From NCBI RefSeq assembly GCF_000234665.1, contig NC_018324.1, positions 2,168,428 to 2,232,427 on the forward strand: a stretch of DNA of 64,000 nt. Reading direction: 5' to 3'. The stretch's first letter is position 1. Each line of letters opens with the position of its first letter. Below the pieces are notes generated by a model that ran no database searches, was not told the DNA's origin, and worked only from the letters and a program-made list of their open reading frames with translations. Shown here one piece after another: positions 9,660 through 20,540 of this stretch. Source of the stretch: Leishmania mexicana MHOM/GT/2001/U1103 (Eukaryota; Euglenozoa; Kinetoplastea; Trypanosomatida; Trypanosomatidae). The position numbers and the translations under genes are program-made.

Positions 9660-10358
9660 GATGACGGTCAGAGAGGGGAGGGGAGGGGGATAGGGTGGGG
9701 TGTAGATAGAGTCTGTTGAACACAGATTGAGATCTGCTGTCGGGTAGAAAAGAAAATGACGGCGTGTGCGTAGGAGAAAATGGGAAACTGTAGAAACAGG
9801 TGCGGAGCTCCCGAGCGAACGTATGGAATGATCGGCAGTGATTGTGTGTGTGTGAGAGAGAGCGTTGGCGCGGTTCTACGAACAGTCCATCGAGAGAGTG
9901 GAAAGAGATGAGGTGGTTGAGGTTCACGAAGAAGATGGGATGCCATCTGGACATGAAACACTGGAGGAGGTGCCACGCCCTGCACGCGCACGAACGTCGA
10001 CATGCGCCGTAACGAAAAAAAAAACGCTGAAAGACGGCAGGCAGACAGAAACATATCTGTGCCCAGATACCTCCACGCGATAAGGGGGAGAGGGGAAGAG
10101 CAAAGGGGAGGAGGGGAAGGGGCTCACAATGGGAAGCCGTTCTGCCAGAGCGTGCTTGCTCGGTGCCGTTGACCGGTATTCTTCTTTTCCGTTTGACGTG
10201 TTCTCAGATTCTTGTCTTGCTTAATCGACTTACTAGACTGCTAAACAGACACAGGCGCACACGAACGCCAACGCACACTGACAGGTAGAGGCATACAGAG
10301 CGGAAGAGGTGCATGGGGCGCACGGCGGGACGCAGAAGAGCATGGGTGGCGACTCGAT
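9660..10358. other. Intergenic: TRM6 3' UTR and leader of the 47-codon gene
   Basis: No other gene supported. A GT/GA microsatellite lies around 9843-9866. C/T-rich tracts on the minus strand precede the small gene. Confidence 0.55.
9734..9765 (-). promoter_or_regulatory. Predicted spliced-leader acceptor for the 47-codon gene
   Basis: Minus-strand sense: a T/C-rich stretch (about 9741-9756) followed by CAG, with AG at 9737-9738 and a second AG at 9734-9735. This would give a leader of about 77 nt before the ATG at 9659. Confidence 0.5.
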
Positions 10359-11753
10359 TCAGTTGCCGTTTTCCTCGTCCGAGGCTTCCACGTTCGCCGG
10401 CTTCTTCGAAGCCATGCCGTCGAGCTCCTCGGTAGCTGACCTCTTGTGACCTGCGTGCGCCGTGGCTGATAGAGCAGGTGCCGTTAACATCACAGCCGAC
10501 CGCGGTGTCGCGGGGTTCCGGCACACCTTGATCGCCGTGAGAAGATACCCAGCCGCTGTGCTCATGTTCACTGTGGGGTGGGTGCGCTTTGGCAGCACTT
10601 GGTGATGGCGGTACCACGTTTCGGATATTTGAAGGTTCACACAGTCGTTGCGCAGCGCAAGGAAGATGCCGGTGAGATCCTCAGGGAACGGGCTGTAGAC
10701 GACAATGTGGCCACCAAACGCCAGGAAGGGGAACAGGTCCGCCACGGCGCGTTGCGGCGCCTCGTCGTCACAGATGACAAGGGAGTCCGCCGGACTCTCG
10801 AGCAGAAGCTGCCGCGCCTCGAGCCCCTTCACCCACTGCGTCGCACTAGCACAGATGTCTTGACGCTGCAGCCCCTTCCCTGCGGCAGCGCCGTCGGTGG
10901 TCTTCTCAGCCGCCTCAGCGGTGCCCCTCGCCGACTCCTTGTCCGCTTCTTCCAACCCTTCAATAAATCCAGGGTTGCGGGGCACCGACTTCCACCGCTC
11001 CTTGACGAGGGGGAGCTTCAGCACCTTGATGGCAGTCGTGGGGTTCGGCTGCGCGTTCTTGTCTAGGATCTGGAAGATGCGGCCCTCGTCCGACATGCGG
11101 GTGAGTAGGCTTGCCGGCAGCACACCGTTCGTCTTCTCGTACAAAAGAACACGACTGTTGTGGTGCACGTCGCTATGATGCAGAATCAGAGCCACCGTGT
11201 CGGTGCGCAGACGAAGGCACCGCGCGTCGTCACAGATGTTCTCGGAGGGGTTGATGGTGGGGACGTAGAGCTCCGCCAGGTTGTCGGCGGTCACGCGCTC
11301 CACCTTGAAGAGGGTGCCGTACTTCTTCTGCTTCCTTTTGAGGTACTTCTCCTGCGCAAAGTTAGTTTTGGTGCGGTAGCTGGCACTCTTTTCCACTAAT
11401 GTTTGGAGGAGCTCGTCGAGGCCTTTCTCGCGGCGAATCGCGGCTACCTCGTCGTTGGAGAGTTGCTGATTCGTGTTGTCGTCCACCAAGTCGCGATTGT
11501 CCTTCACCTCCTCGCCATCCCCGACCTCGGTGATGTCCAGATCCGGGTACTCGTCGCTCTCCACGAACGTCTTTCGAGCGTGGTCGAGGTGGCACACGCC
11601 ACCGTAGCGCATGCCAATCAGCGTCGTGGCGAGTGCTGCACCAGATCGCCCGAGGCGCACCGTCACATCCTTTTTGACCTGCACAATCTTGTTCGATCCT
11701 CCGCCGCTGATGAAGACGTAGTCGTCCTCCTGGATGAGATCTGAAGAGCTCAT
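10359..11753 (-). CDS. TRM6: tRNA (adenine-58-N1)-methyltransferase non-catalytic subunit TRM6
   Basis: 464 residues, close to yeast Gcd10/Trm6 (478) and human TRMT6 (497). Near residues 122-145 it has SYRTKTNFAQEKYLKRKQKK, the strongly conserved Trm6 signature. The C-terminal half has a degenerate Rossmann-like methyltransferase fold (SLVICDDEAP..., FGGHIVVYSPF) without a clear S-adenosylmethionine motif, as expected for the RNA-binding partner of the catalytic Trm61 subunit. The complex makes m1A58 in the T-loop of tRNA. An A/E/K-rich low-complexity insertion lies around residues 265-290 and the C-terminus is lysine-rich and disordered. The start ATG at 11751-11753 is preceded on the minus strand by a C/T tract (about 11810-11830) and AG dinucleotides. 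Confidence 0.9.
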   Translation of the reverse strand: MSSSDLIQEDDYVFISGGGSNKIVQVKKDVTVRLGRSGAALATTLIGMRYGGVCHLDHARKTFVESDEYPDLDITEVGDGEEVKDNRDLVDDNTNQQLSNDEVAAIRREKGLDELLQTLVEKSASYRTKTNFAQEKYLKRKQKKYGTLFKVERVTADNLAELYVPTINPSENICDDARCLRLRTDTVALILHHSDVHHNSRVLLYEKTNGVLPASLLTRMSDEGRIFQILDKNAQPNPTTAIKVLKLPLVKERWKSVPRNPGFIEGLEEADKESARGTAEAAEKTTDGAAAGKGLQRQDICASATQWVKGLEARQLLLESPADSLVICDDEAPQRAVADLFPFLAFGGHIVVYSPFPEDLTGIFLALRNDCVNLQISETWYRHHQVLPKRTHPTVNMSTAAGYLLTAIKVCRNPATPRSAVMLTAPALSATAHAGHKRSATEELDGMASKKPANVEASDEENGN

Positions 11754-12577
11754 TCGACGTCACAACTTCTGATCTGGGTATGCCGAAAGATGCCTATCGG
11801 TTTGGGCCGAGAAGGGAAGAGGGAGAGGTTAGGACACCGCAGACACGATCTCCTCCACGTGAGTGTGCAACCAGCGATCGCGGTGCGCTCGTTCACCGTC
11901 CTTTCGTTGTCGACTGCCAGTGCCTCACCCTTGCTTTTTTTTGCTGTTGTTGTTTGGTTAAGTGCGCGAAAGCACGAGTAGAGAGGAGGGGGACAGAGAG
12001 TGTGTAGTATGTGTGGCCGAGAGCACGGGAAAGCAGTCGTGACACAGCGTCGCACATGCTCGTGTAACGGAGACGCACACCAGTCATCGACACAAGAGTG
12101 GTCGACAGAGAAAGCGAAAGGCACATAAGGAGGCTTCGATAACGCAGAGACCATTTCTGCTCCTTTGCCCTCCCCCCTTTCCAGCACGTCAAGTTTTAAC
12201 AGAGGCTCACGGCACACTCCGGTGCAAGCAGGGAGTTAGTCTGGCCAGGAGGCATCACAACTTTGCACAAGTGCCTCAAAACAAGTGAATGACTCATTTT
12301 CTTTTCGGCCCATGGCTCGGTCTCGCTAACTTCTCTTGATCGGTGGAACCATGGCAGGAAAGCTTGTGCTTTGCCCCTGTAGCATAGCAGCGCGGCAGTC
12401 TTTTGCCATGTAATGTTGGGCGACATGGTAAACAGAGAGCTCCGTCCACTTTTTTTTCGGTACGACGCAGCCGCCTATTCACAAGCAGAGGCAGCGAGCG
12501 CCAACGGACGAGTGAGTTCGCGAAGGCAACGCGAGTCGCGCTCTCCCCTCCTCCCCGCCTCTCGTCTTGTACTGGCG
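11754..12577. other. Intergenic: LRR-protein 3' UTR and TRM6 leader
   Basis: No gene seen. Pyrimidine-rich minus-strand tract at about 11808-11830 is the likely splice signal for TRM6. Confidence 0.55.
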
Positions 12578-13348
12578 CTATGGCATGCGTTCTTCGGTGG
12601 CCATCGTACTTGGTTTACATCGATCTGCAGCGCGCTCGAGTTGCCGTTGTAGTGCCGTTTCCTCCTCCATAGTGGTTGTCATCTGCACGCGGATAGACTG
12701 AAAGGATCCGATGGCGGCGCCCACAATTGCCTGGGTGGAGTTTGCCATGGCGTCGTTCGACTCTGTAGTCGTGCTCTCAGCAAGGGAGCTCGCGCGTAGA
12801 TAGGTCGACATACCGTCTACCCAACGCACATGGGACACCCTAGGGAGGAACTGCTCTCTATACGCCACAGCATCGCGGCAAACTGGGTTGTCCAGCAATA
12901 GCAGCCTGTCAGAGCTCTGCTGAGGACTCCCCAGGCCTACGTCAACGTTGTCCAAAGGCACGCGTCGCTGCAACACCAGATCAGCGAGGCAGGGGAGCGA
13001 CACGAGAGGTTGAAGGGAGTCGACCGAGGCAAGCTTGTTGCCCTCCAGCATGCACCGCTCCAGCGCCGCGCATGTGACGAGGGCGCTAATGTCTTGAAGG
13101 CTGTTCTCGGATGCGTTGAGGAACGTGAGCTGAGGCGCGGCACTTTCCATCCCTGACAACGTCCTGAGCTGGTTTCCAGATATGTCTAGTACGCGCAACC
13201 CGCCGCAGCGGACAAAGGCCCTGGTGTCGATCGCCTGATACCCTTTGCGCCGTAAGGGCACGTGAAAGATGAGTTGAGGATCGTACTGCTGCGAGGCGGT
13301 GAGACAGTCACCTTCCGTGAGCCTGTGCTCGGCGTCCTTGTGCAACAT
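12578..13348 (-). CDS. Small leucine-rich-repeat protein (LRRC61-like)
   Basis: 256 residues from MLHKDAEHRL. The middle holds three to four leucine-rich repeats of the SDS22/U2A'-like kind (LRVLDISGNQLRTL, LTFLNASENSLQDI, ERCMLEGNKLASV), followed by an LRR-cap-like segment with LLLLDNPVCRD and YREQFLPRVSHVRWVDG, typical of LRR proteins ending in a capping motif. The tail is Ser/Thr-rich then helical and glutamate/arginine-rich. Such proteins are protein-interaction scaffolds, in flagellates often in cilium or tubulin pathways; no specific partner is visible. The frame is open to 13687, but the first ~113 codons do not read as protein, and the repeat domain begins shortly after the chosen ATG. 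Confidence 0.7.
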   Translation of the reverse strand: MLHKDAEHRLTEGDCLTASQQYDPQLIFHVPLRRKGYQAIDTRAFVRCGGLRVLDISGNQLRTLSGMESAAPQLTFLNASENSLQDISALVTCAALERCMLEGNKLASVDSLQPLVSLPCLADLVLQRRVPLDNVDVGLGSPQQSSDRLLLLDNPVCRDAVAYREQFLPRVSHVRWVDGMSTYLRASSLAESTTTESNDAMANSTQAIVGAAIGSFQSIRVQMTTTMEEETALQRQLERAADRCKPSTMATEERMP

Positions 13349-14127
13349 CGCGACACTCCAGCAAACGGAAGCCTTTTCGTTTGCGAGTGCGCTGGTCAAA
13401 TGAGCGAGTGGCACTCTATGGAGGCATGAAGAGGCCAGTCGGTGTGTCGCTGCAGTGGCAGCCGAGCGAAAGCCGAAGCACAGGGAAAGGACACTGCCTT
13501 CGAGAAACGTGGCATAACATGAGATGGTGAGAGTTGCACGAGGGCCGGCAACATGCAAGGCGCCGATATCGCAGTGAGTCAAGCGTCGCCAGAGAAGGAA
13601 GGACGTACGTGACTGAGAGTTGTTGACTGTTTCAGTCTTCTGTTTCGCTGCCTTCCTCGTCCTCCACAGCCGTATCCACGCCACCATGAGACACCAAGAC
13701 CGGGTGTGCGACGACAGAGAGTAACATTGAGGACTAATTGTTCTCTACAACACGGACTGGCACGCGACCAAAGCAGCTGTGCGCCTGCGCGCGCTCAGCG
13801 CCACTGCTCGGCGTGCAATTCTGCCTACCTGTCACTCCGGCATCTCGACTTGAGTCATGGCGTCTCTGTGATGGTTGGAAGCCGGTTCGTTTCGTTTCTT
13901 TTGTGAACAACAAAAAGACGGATGACACATAGAGCAAGTCCCGTCCGCCCTCTTCCTGCAGCACTCTGCCGATGGAATGAAGCACCCGCTTGCCTGATCC
14001 TCTGTCTGTGCACTCGCCCACCACCCCACCCTACCCACCTCCCGTGCACGCAGATACACGAGTACAAATACACAAACGCATAGACAAAAAGAGTCGCTGC
14101 GCGACTTGCAATCAGGCGCGGTGACTC
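13349..14127. other. Intergenic: 3' UTR of the 1,865-residue gene and LRR leader
   Basis: No gene seen. No convincing polypyrimidine-AG signal close to the LRR start; weaker C/T stretches lie near 13585-13605 on the minus strand. Confidence 0.5.
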
Positions 14128-17100
14128 CTAGCAGCGATGCAGCATGGCCTCCTGCTTCACCTTGCGTTGGGCAGACCAAAAATCCTTGACACGCTGCTTG
14201 CTCCTCAGCTTCCGCAGGCGAGACGCACGCAACTGAGTCGGCAGCTCAACCTCGAACGCGTCACACAGCTCCTCTGTCATGGCCTGGAACTGCTTATGTC
14301 CCCGTGCGCCATCTCGACTGTCCAGAATATGGAGCACCAACGCACTCACGCTACTACTGTAGCCCATCTCCAAGTCGAGGATTAGCCGACCCACCTGATA
14401 CTGCTGAAGCGGTGTCAGCGTCGCTGCCATCTTTTCCAGCCGTTGAAAGCACAGAACAAGAAGTCGCTCCGGCACCTGCGACACAGTCAGGCTGGCGACG
14501 GCCTGTAGCACGCTAAGCAGCTGAGGCACGTCAAGCTTCACCTCGGTGCTGGCCTGGCGCTCGAGAGCCTGAAGCGCTGCCGTCACGACGCTCTCGTCGT
14601 TGATGTTGAAGTGCGCGTGGCACTGCACAAGACGCACGATGGCGCTGCGACGGCACTGATCAAGTATAGGCAGCATGCGACTGTCGATGGCGTCCAACAC
14701 GGGCTCCACGATCGCCTCGTTGCTGACCTGCAGCGCAGCGGTGAGGACAAGTTCCAGGTCCTCAGACGGAAGCAGCGGGATATCGGCTTGAATAGGTGCG
14801 AAGACGACGGCCTCGAAGCGGCGCAGCACGGCCGTGTCCATGGCGATGGCCTTGAGGAGAACGCAGCGGCTGTGTGCGTCGGCGCGCTCGTAGTAGAACG
14901 CTAGTGTTCTTTCAAAGGTGAGGTTCTCGTCTGCGGCAGCAACGGCCGGAGTGGAGGCGCCGGATAGACTTGGTTTCGACTTCGTCGCCATCAGATCCCA
15001 CGCCTTCAAGCGGCTCATGCTTTGCACCAGTCGCGCAAACGCGCTCGGGTTCAGATCACTGCTGCGGTTCAGGAGCATCCGGCATAGATGCCGGCTTGCT
15101 GTCTCTTCCGTCGCTGACAGGGACGAGGTGGTGGCCATGGCCAGCTCTGTGACGACTGCTAGCCAGTGCTGTACGCCGTCGAAGACGCTCAGCACCAGGT
15201 CAATGACCCGTAGAAGAGGGAACGGCGAATGTCCTGGTGCCGTTGTCTCCGCGCACTTCGTCGCAATGCGCAGGACTGCCGCCAAGGCGGAAACGATATC
15301 GCTGTCCGAGGTCATTACGACCGCCTCGTGCAGACTGGCGAGCTGTGCCTCGGTGAAGACGGACTCGAGAATGATACTCACGGTGGATGGCAGGAGGACG
15401 CGGTGCTCTGCGAGCAGATGCACTAGCGCCGCGAGCTTGCGCCACTGGAGCGGTGTCGTCGCCAGGATGGTGGGCAGGAGCTGCTGCTCGACCTTCGTCA
15501 CGACACCCTGCTCCCGCATCTGGTGCAGGGAGGTCGGATAGGATATGAGAAAACTCCGCAGCTCCTCGAGGGTGAAGATGTGCTCAAGAGAGAGAAGGCG
15601 ATCGCAGCAGGCGCGAATGAGTTCACGACGCTCGTGCTGCTCTGCCTCCCCAACTATGCGTGTCGTCGACGTCAACGCCCAGAGCAGGTCGTCGATAACC
15701 AAGCCGCTGCTCTCTCCAGTCGCTGGCTTCCTTTCGGATCGCAGCTCCGTCAGGCTGCCACGATCGGTGCGGAAGAAGAGGTATCCCTGCAGTACCATCA
15801 TGAGCAAGCTCTTGTCTGACTCACTGGTGTCCTCGGCCACCGCCGATACCCGATCCAGCAAACTCCGCAGTAGCGGCAGAGGCACTTCTTCATGACGCGC
15901 TGCAAGCGCGGAGAGCACGCGTGCGACCCAGGCAATGGTCATGTGCGGCAGGTGCGCCGAAACAATAGCCTCGCTAATCTGCATCGGCAGCCTCTTCGCG
16001 ATCGTGACGTAGTCGTTGAGATCGACGCTGGCATGCATGTCTGTTGTGGAAAGCAGCCTCAGCACCTCAGCGGCCCCGGGAGGGTACTGCGCGACCAGCT
16101 GCAGCAGCTCGCGCTGGCTGAAGTCGCTCAGCTGCGGCTGCAGCTGCTGCAACACAAACGCAGACACGTGAGGGAAAAAGACGGCGAGCCTCTGCATATG
16201 GGCGAGGCCGAGCTGCTTTAACTCGACTGCCCCGAGATATGGGATGAGCCGGAGGAGGCAGGCCTCCAGCTTGGCGTGGGCTGCTATGTGACCCTCAAAG
16301 GCATCCTTTTCATCCGAGGCGTCGTCCTCGTCGTCTGGTTCCACGTGGACTTGCGGCGCAACGCCCGCCGGCTCGATGGACAGACTTGCCGCGCACTCCA
16401 GCTGAGTCAAAGTCGGTTCGTTCGATCTCCAGGCGCTGGCGTCACTGCGGTGGATGTAGGTCGCAAGGAGCTTCAGCTGCGCCATACGGAGGTGAGGCAA
16501 CGCGAGGGTGAGGTGGTTTAAGAAGCTGGCGAGCGACTTCAAAACCGTGACGCTTCGCTTCTGGCTGTCCTCGGTTTGCTCCATGGCGAGGCGACGCTGC
16601 AAGGTGGCGAAGGCGATGACGCCGATCTGGAGGTCCTCACTCAAGACCGGCACCGTGCGACGTCTCTTGACGGCTACCAGAAAGGCGAAAACGACGTGGT
16701 GGAAGATGCGGATGTCGCAGCTTGCAAGAAGAGCCCTCAGCAAGGCTGGAAACAGTGCGGGGAGCTCGATGGAGGAGTCAGTGCGCACGGAGCAGACAAA
16801 GTGCGCGGCAAGAGGTGGCACGCTGAGCAGCCCCGAGCACTCGTGCTGGTCATCTGCGGCGGCGATGGAGTCCCCATTCATGGCGTGCTCAGCCCAGGTG
16901 AGGGTCGCCGTGCTCACCTTCGCGTTCCCCTCCGCAGCCGTCGCGGGGGCCGGTGTACACCAACTCCAGGATACTCTGTCCTCCGCTATCATCGACGTCC
17001 GCTCCGCCATGCGGCGAGCAATAGGAAGCATCACGCGATACGGCTGCCTACATCCCACGTGCAGCATCAGGCTCAATACCTCTTCCACGTCCGCGTCCGT

Positions 17101-19725
17101 CACAGGGGTCGTGAAGGCAGCGTCGAGCGCAATTTCTGCACCGTCAGCGTCCACCTTTTGTTCCCCTGGTGCATCGTCCCCGTCCTCGGGGTCGTCCTCG
17201 TTGGTCCTGTCAGCAGCGGGCGCGCCATCCTCCTCTGCAGTGGGCTGCACTTCTTTTGCGCTGTTCTCCCCAACACTTGTCCCCCCGGGATGTGGAGGCG
17301 CTGCCGCCTCGGTGACACTGTCCGCCGCCAGCGGACTGTCTTTGCTGGTCTTCTCCGCAGCTGCCAGACGATACAGGTAGTTTTCAAACCAAACCCGAAC
17401 CGTCTCGCGACGGACGGCGCTGGTGGTAGCGTTACCGCCATCGAGGGCCCCGATCGCGAGCACGTAGCGCACGGTGCGAAGGAGCATTGTGGTGTGCACT
17501 TTTAGCGCGTTCGCACGCCGCAGGGTGTGCCCTGCTGTTCCACGGATGGACAGGGTACGCTGGCGAAAGACAAGCGCCGTGTGCTCCGCCGTGGCCGCCT
17601 TGAACTCGATGGCTAAAGGGGCAACGAAGCGCACAAAGGCGAAAAAGTTGTAGAGAGATCCCTCACCGGTGAGTCGGATCATGTGCGTTACCAAGCACCG
17701 CTTCGCCTCCTCCGTCGTCAAAAGCCTCACGGTCTTGGCCAGCACAGGAAGCGACTCGATCTTGATTCGCTGATGGGTCCGGGCCCTCATGATGGGGAGC
17801 ACGAACACGTTGAAAAGCACATTCTCCTCTAGTGCATCGTCGTCTGAGAGGTATTGATGTGTGAGACGGCCATCCACGTACGCGTTCAGCGCACTCATTG
17901 TCGCGACGCTGATCATCGTGTAGTTCCCTTTACTTCGGGTCGATTCGACGAGGCTTTTCTCGGTACACGCTTTCCAGTCAATAGAGCAGGCGAGCGCTCT
18001 GGTCATCTGAAGTATCTCGGCTCGTGCCTCCGGTGCCGCCTCTGCAGAATGGTCGCCAGAATCCAGAGACTGCTGGTACTTCGCTAAAAAATAAAAGATG
18101 GCACACAAGTCGAGTGAGAGTGGCACCTTCGTGAATGGGGATTTCCCCGCACTCTGCACAGCAACGCTGCTCGCTCCGCCCTCCCCCGCTGTCGTCTGCA
18201 TCTTGGTCAGCACCTCCGGCACCGCTGCCAGGCTGCACAAGAGGAGCGGTCGACACAGCGTCCACGGCAACTGCAGCCCGACGCTCAGCAGCAGCGACAC
18301 TGCTACGTGAGGGGCCAGCTTTGGCTCTGGCGAGTCGTCGGCGCCGTCGTCTCGCTGAAAGCGATTGCACAGCATCTGGTAAATCCGTTCACGGTAATGG
18401 GACGTGCGTTTCGCGTAGCCCAGCAACTCCGCGAGAACATCGAATTCCATGGTGGTCGAGAATTTCAAAATGTAATCCGGCACCAAGCTCAGCCGACATA
18501 GATTCCGACTTCGCACGGCGGACATGATGGCAGGCAAGTAGCGCCTCTCCTCAGCTGTGAAGGTGGAAGGATGACGCAGAACGCACAGCAGGTACTCCAT
18601 CAGGTTCACCCGACACGTAGGCGGTGCGGCATGGGCGTGCAAAATGATACGTGCGAAGTCCGCCAGACATATACTACTTGCCACCCCCATGGAAGACACA
18701 GAGAATGACACCCCAGCGGCTGACCCGGCCGGGTTCCCGTCGACACCACGTGGTAACCCGGATTCTGTGGCGACCTCAGCATTGAGGCACGCGTCTGCCG
18801 ACGCTGCTGCGATGCCGGCCGACTTCCTTTCCTGTCGGGCCGCGCTCAAGGCAGGCGTGATCAACGCATCTAGGCGCTTTGCGATTGCCGCCATGAGAAA
18901 ACGATCAGGGGTGGGTAGAAGTTGCTGGCACCGCGCTGGATCGAAAAGAAGAAGCGTCGTGAGAAGGGCCTCAATCGCGGTGCTCTCCGGCATGCTCGGC
19001 TGTGCCGCTGCTGTGGACGTACAAAACAGATTCACCTGGTGCACAAGGGCAAGCCAAAGTGCCGGCGGGGGCGAGAGAGACGCTACAGTTTCGGGTGGCA
19101 GCCTCAGCGGGTTATCGTGAGTCACACGGTGTAAGCCGTAAGCGGCGGAGAGAAGAATCAAGAACGGCTGAATCTCCAGCTGCTCACTGCTCGCCGACCG
19201 TGCAGCCAAGAGAGAGATGCAGCGACACAAGCCTCTAACAAAATCACTCGACCACGCTTCCGTAGAGCCATTCACGCTCCCTTCGTTCCTTTGGCGATCA
19301 AGCACATCGCACAAGAAGGTCAGAACAATCAAGGACTGACCACAGGAGAAGTTTTCGACGCTTTCCTGGACCCACCGCAGCACACTGGAATCCATGTCAG
19401 TAATCTCCTCCGTGGTATCAACTGCATGCGTCAAAGCAAGCCACTCCCTGTCTTGATGGTAGGCACACCACCGAATTATGGCGTTAAAGCCACGTCGCTT
19501 GATCTCATTCTGCTTTGCATACGACACTGACGCGGTGCCCTTGCTCTTCTTGGAGACGGTGGGCACTGGATCGCGGAGCTCACGTTCGATTGCGCTGGGC
19601 TTGAGGGTCTGCTGCGCGTCGGCCCGAAACAAGGACGAGCATTGACGCAGCGGAGGCGAGGAGAGCAGTATCAAGGGCAGCTTCGATGCACCAGCAAGCA
19701 GGTACGCCGTCGCGAGAAAGGCCAT
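14128..19725 (-). CDS. Large helical protein, probably mitochondrial, unrecognised
   Basis: 1,865 residues from MAFLATAYLLAGAS. The first ~35 residues are hydrophobic and hydroxyl-rich with few acidic residues and could be a mitochondrial presequence. A conserved-looking segment follows (KQNEIKRRGFNAIIRWC, about residues 72-88). The body is a long run of leucine/alanine-rich amphipathic helices resembling HEAT-, ARM- or PPR/OPR-like solenoids, interrupted by an acidic low-complexity insert around residues 820-870. The C-terminal end is basic (LRKLRSKQRVKDFW...). Large solenoids of this type in trypanosomatids are often mitochondrial RNA-processing or ribosome-assembly factors; that is inference. 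The start is well supported by a C-run ending in CAG on the minus strand about 37 nt upstream. Confidence 0.7.
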   Translation of the reverse strand: MAFLATAYLLAGASKLPLILLSSPPLRQCSSLFRADAQQTLKPSAIERELRDPVPTVSKKSKGTASVSYAKQNEIKRRGFNAIIRWCAYHQDREWLALTHAVDTTEEITDMDSSVLRWVQESVENFSCGQSLIVLTFLCDVLDRQRNEGSVNGSTEAWSSDFVRGLCRCISLLAARSASSEQLEIQPFLILLSAAYGLHRVTHDNPLRLPPETVASLSPPPALWLALVHQVNLFCTSTAAAQPSMPESTAIEALLTTLLLFDPARCQQLLPTPDRFLMAAIAKRLDALITPALSAARQERKSAGIAAASADACLNAEVATESGLPRGVDGNPAGSAAGVSFSVSSMGVASSICLADFARIILHAHAAPPTCRVNLMEYLLCVLRHPSTFTAEERRYLPAIMSAVRSRNLCRLSLVPDYILKFSTTMEFDVLAELLGYAKRTSHYRERIYQMLCNRFQRDDGADDSPEPKLAPHVAVSLLLSVGLQLPWTLCRPLLLCSLAAVPEVLTKMQTTAGEGGASSVAVQSAGKSPFTKVPLSLDLCAIFYFLAKYQQSLDSGDHSAEAAPEARAEILQMTRALACSIDWKACTEKSLVESTRSKGNYTMISVATMSALNAYVDGRLTHQYLSDDDALEENVLFNVFVLPIMRARTHQRIKIESLPVLAKTVRLLTTEEAKRCLVTHMIRLTGEGSLYNFFAFVRFVAPLAIEFKAATAEHTALVFRQRTLSIRGTAGHTLRRANALKVHTTMLLRTVRYVLAIGALDGGNATTSAVRRETVRVWFENYLYRLAAAEKTSKDSPLAADSVTEAAAPPHPGGTSVGENSAKEVQPTAEEDGAPAADRTNEDDPEDGDDAPGEQKVDADGAEIALDAAFTTPVTDADVEEVLSLMLHVGCRQPYRVMLPIARRMAERTSMIAEDRVSWSWCTPAPATAAEGNAKVSTATLTWAEHAMNGDSIAAADDQHECSGLLSVPPLAAHFVCSVRTDSSIELPALFPALLRALLASCDIRIFHHVVFAFLVAVKRRRTVPVLSEDLQIGVIAFATLQRRLAMEQTEDSQKRSVTVLKSLASFLNHLTLALPHLRMAQLKLLATYIHRSDASAWRSNEPTLTQLECAASLSIEPAGVAPQVHVEPDDEDDASDEKDAFEGHIAAHAKLEACLLRLIPYLGAVELKQLGLAHMQRLAVFFPHVSAFVLQQLQPQLSDFSQRELLQLVAQYPPGAAEVLRLLSTTDMHASVDLNDYVTIAKRLPMQISEAIVSAHLPHMTIAWVARVLSALAARHEEVPLPLLRSLLDRVSAVAEDTSESDKSLLMMVLQGYLFFRTDRGSLTELRSERKPATGESSGLVIDDLLWALTSTTRIVGEAEQHERRELIRACCDRLLSLEHIFTLEELRSFLISYPTSLHQMREQGVVTKVEQQLLPTILATTPLQWRKLAALVHLLAEHRVLLPSTVSIILESVFTEAQLASLHEAVVMTSDSDIVSALAAVLRIATKCAETTAPGHSPFPLLRVIDLVLSVFDGVQHWLAVVTELAMATTSSLSATEETASRHLCRMLLNRSSDLNPSAFARLVQSMSRLKAWDLMATKSKPSLSGASTPAVAAADENLTFERTLAFYYERADAHSRCVLLKAIAMDTAVLRRFEAVVFAPIQADIPLLPSEDLELVLTAALQVSNEAIVEPVLDAIDSRMLPILDQCRRSAIVRLVQCHAHFNINDESVVTAALQALERQASTEVKLDVPQLLSVLQAVASLTVSQVPERLLVLCFQRLEKMAATLTPLQQYQVGRLILDLEMGYSSSVSALVLHILDSRDGARGHKQFQAMTEELCDAFEVELPTQLRASRLRKLRSKQRVKDFWSAQRKVKQEAMLHRC

Positions 19726-20540
19726 TATAGGGAAGCCAAAACCAAATGAGACACGTATGAACTGGGAGGGGGGGGGCGCAAAACAGGCAGCTGCGTCTGT
19801 GCCCGTGGCTTGTCAAGCACCCCCAGTACACGCTGTCGTTGTGTACTTACCAAGAGGCAGGCCGATGGAGAAGAAGATCAAACGCCAGCGATGTCAAACC
19901 ACGGGCAGAGAGAAAAAACAACGTAGATAGCGAGGAGACAGAAAAGGGAGGCAAAGTGGGAAAGAGGAGGAGGGAGAGGGGGGGGGAGTGCGAGCCAATG
20001 CAGACAAAGAGTGAACAGGGGACACCGGGTCCTGTGGTGCGGAGGAGCGGAGTGGGGGAGGGAAGAGTGTCTACACACCGCACCTTGGCGTTCCTGTTTT
20101 TTTTGTTGTCTTGCGTCTTCACTGCGTCGCGGTGATTCCTTCTCCCCAAAAGAACGAGACACATCGGTGGCAATAATTCCTTGGCATGCGTCGGGGGTGT
20201 CTGTGTGCTCGTTGTGTGTTCGCCTCGCGCCTTGCCTCCACTTTTCATGAGTATCACCTTGTGCGTGGGCGGAGGCAAGCACGGAGGGAGTGACCGTGAA
20301 GACAAAGCGATGTCGCCTGTAGATGTGGATGGTTGAGGAGCGGAGGGGAGTGGGGGTGGGGGGAAGATGAGGGAAGACGTGGAGGACGGGGTTGCGCCAC
20401 GCCATGCGTGCATGTTACGCGTCCGTCACTGTCCTCCCCTGCCCCACGCCCATACACATCCTCGCAAGGACAGACAGACACGCACAGAGAGAGAAGGCTC
20501 CAACTACACACAGACACACGGTAAACTGCCACCAAAGACG
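19726..20540. other. Intergenic: 3' UTR of the 515-residue gene
   Basis: No gene seen. Minus strand is rich in C/T tracts (19970-19990, 20040-20065, 20335-20370). Confidence 0.55.
19762..19780 (-). promoter_or_regulatory. Predicted spliced-leader acceptor for the 1,865-residue gene
   Basis: Minus-strand sense: a run of Cs with one T ending in CAG; AG at 19762-19763. It gives a 36-nt leader (19726-19761) and agrees with the first ATG. Confidence 0.55.
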
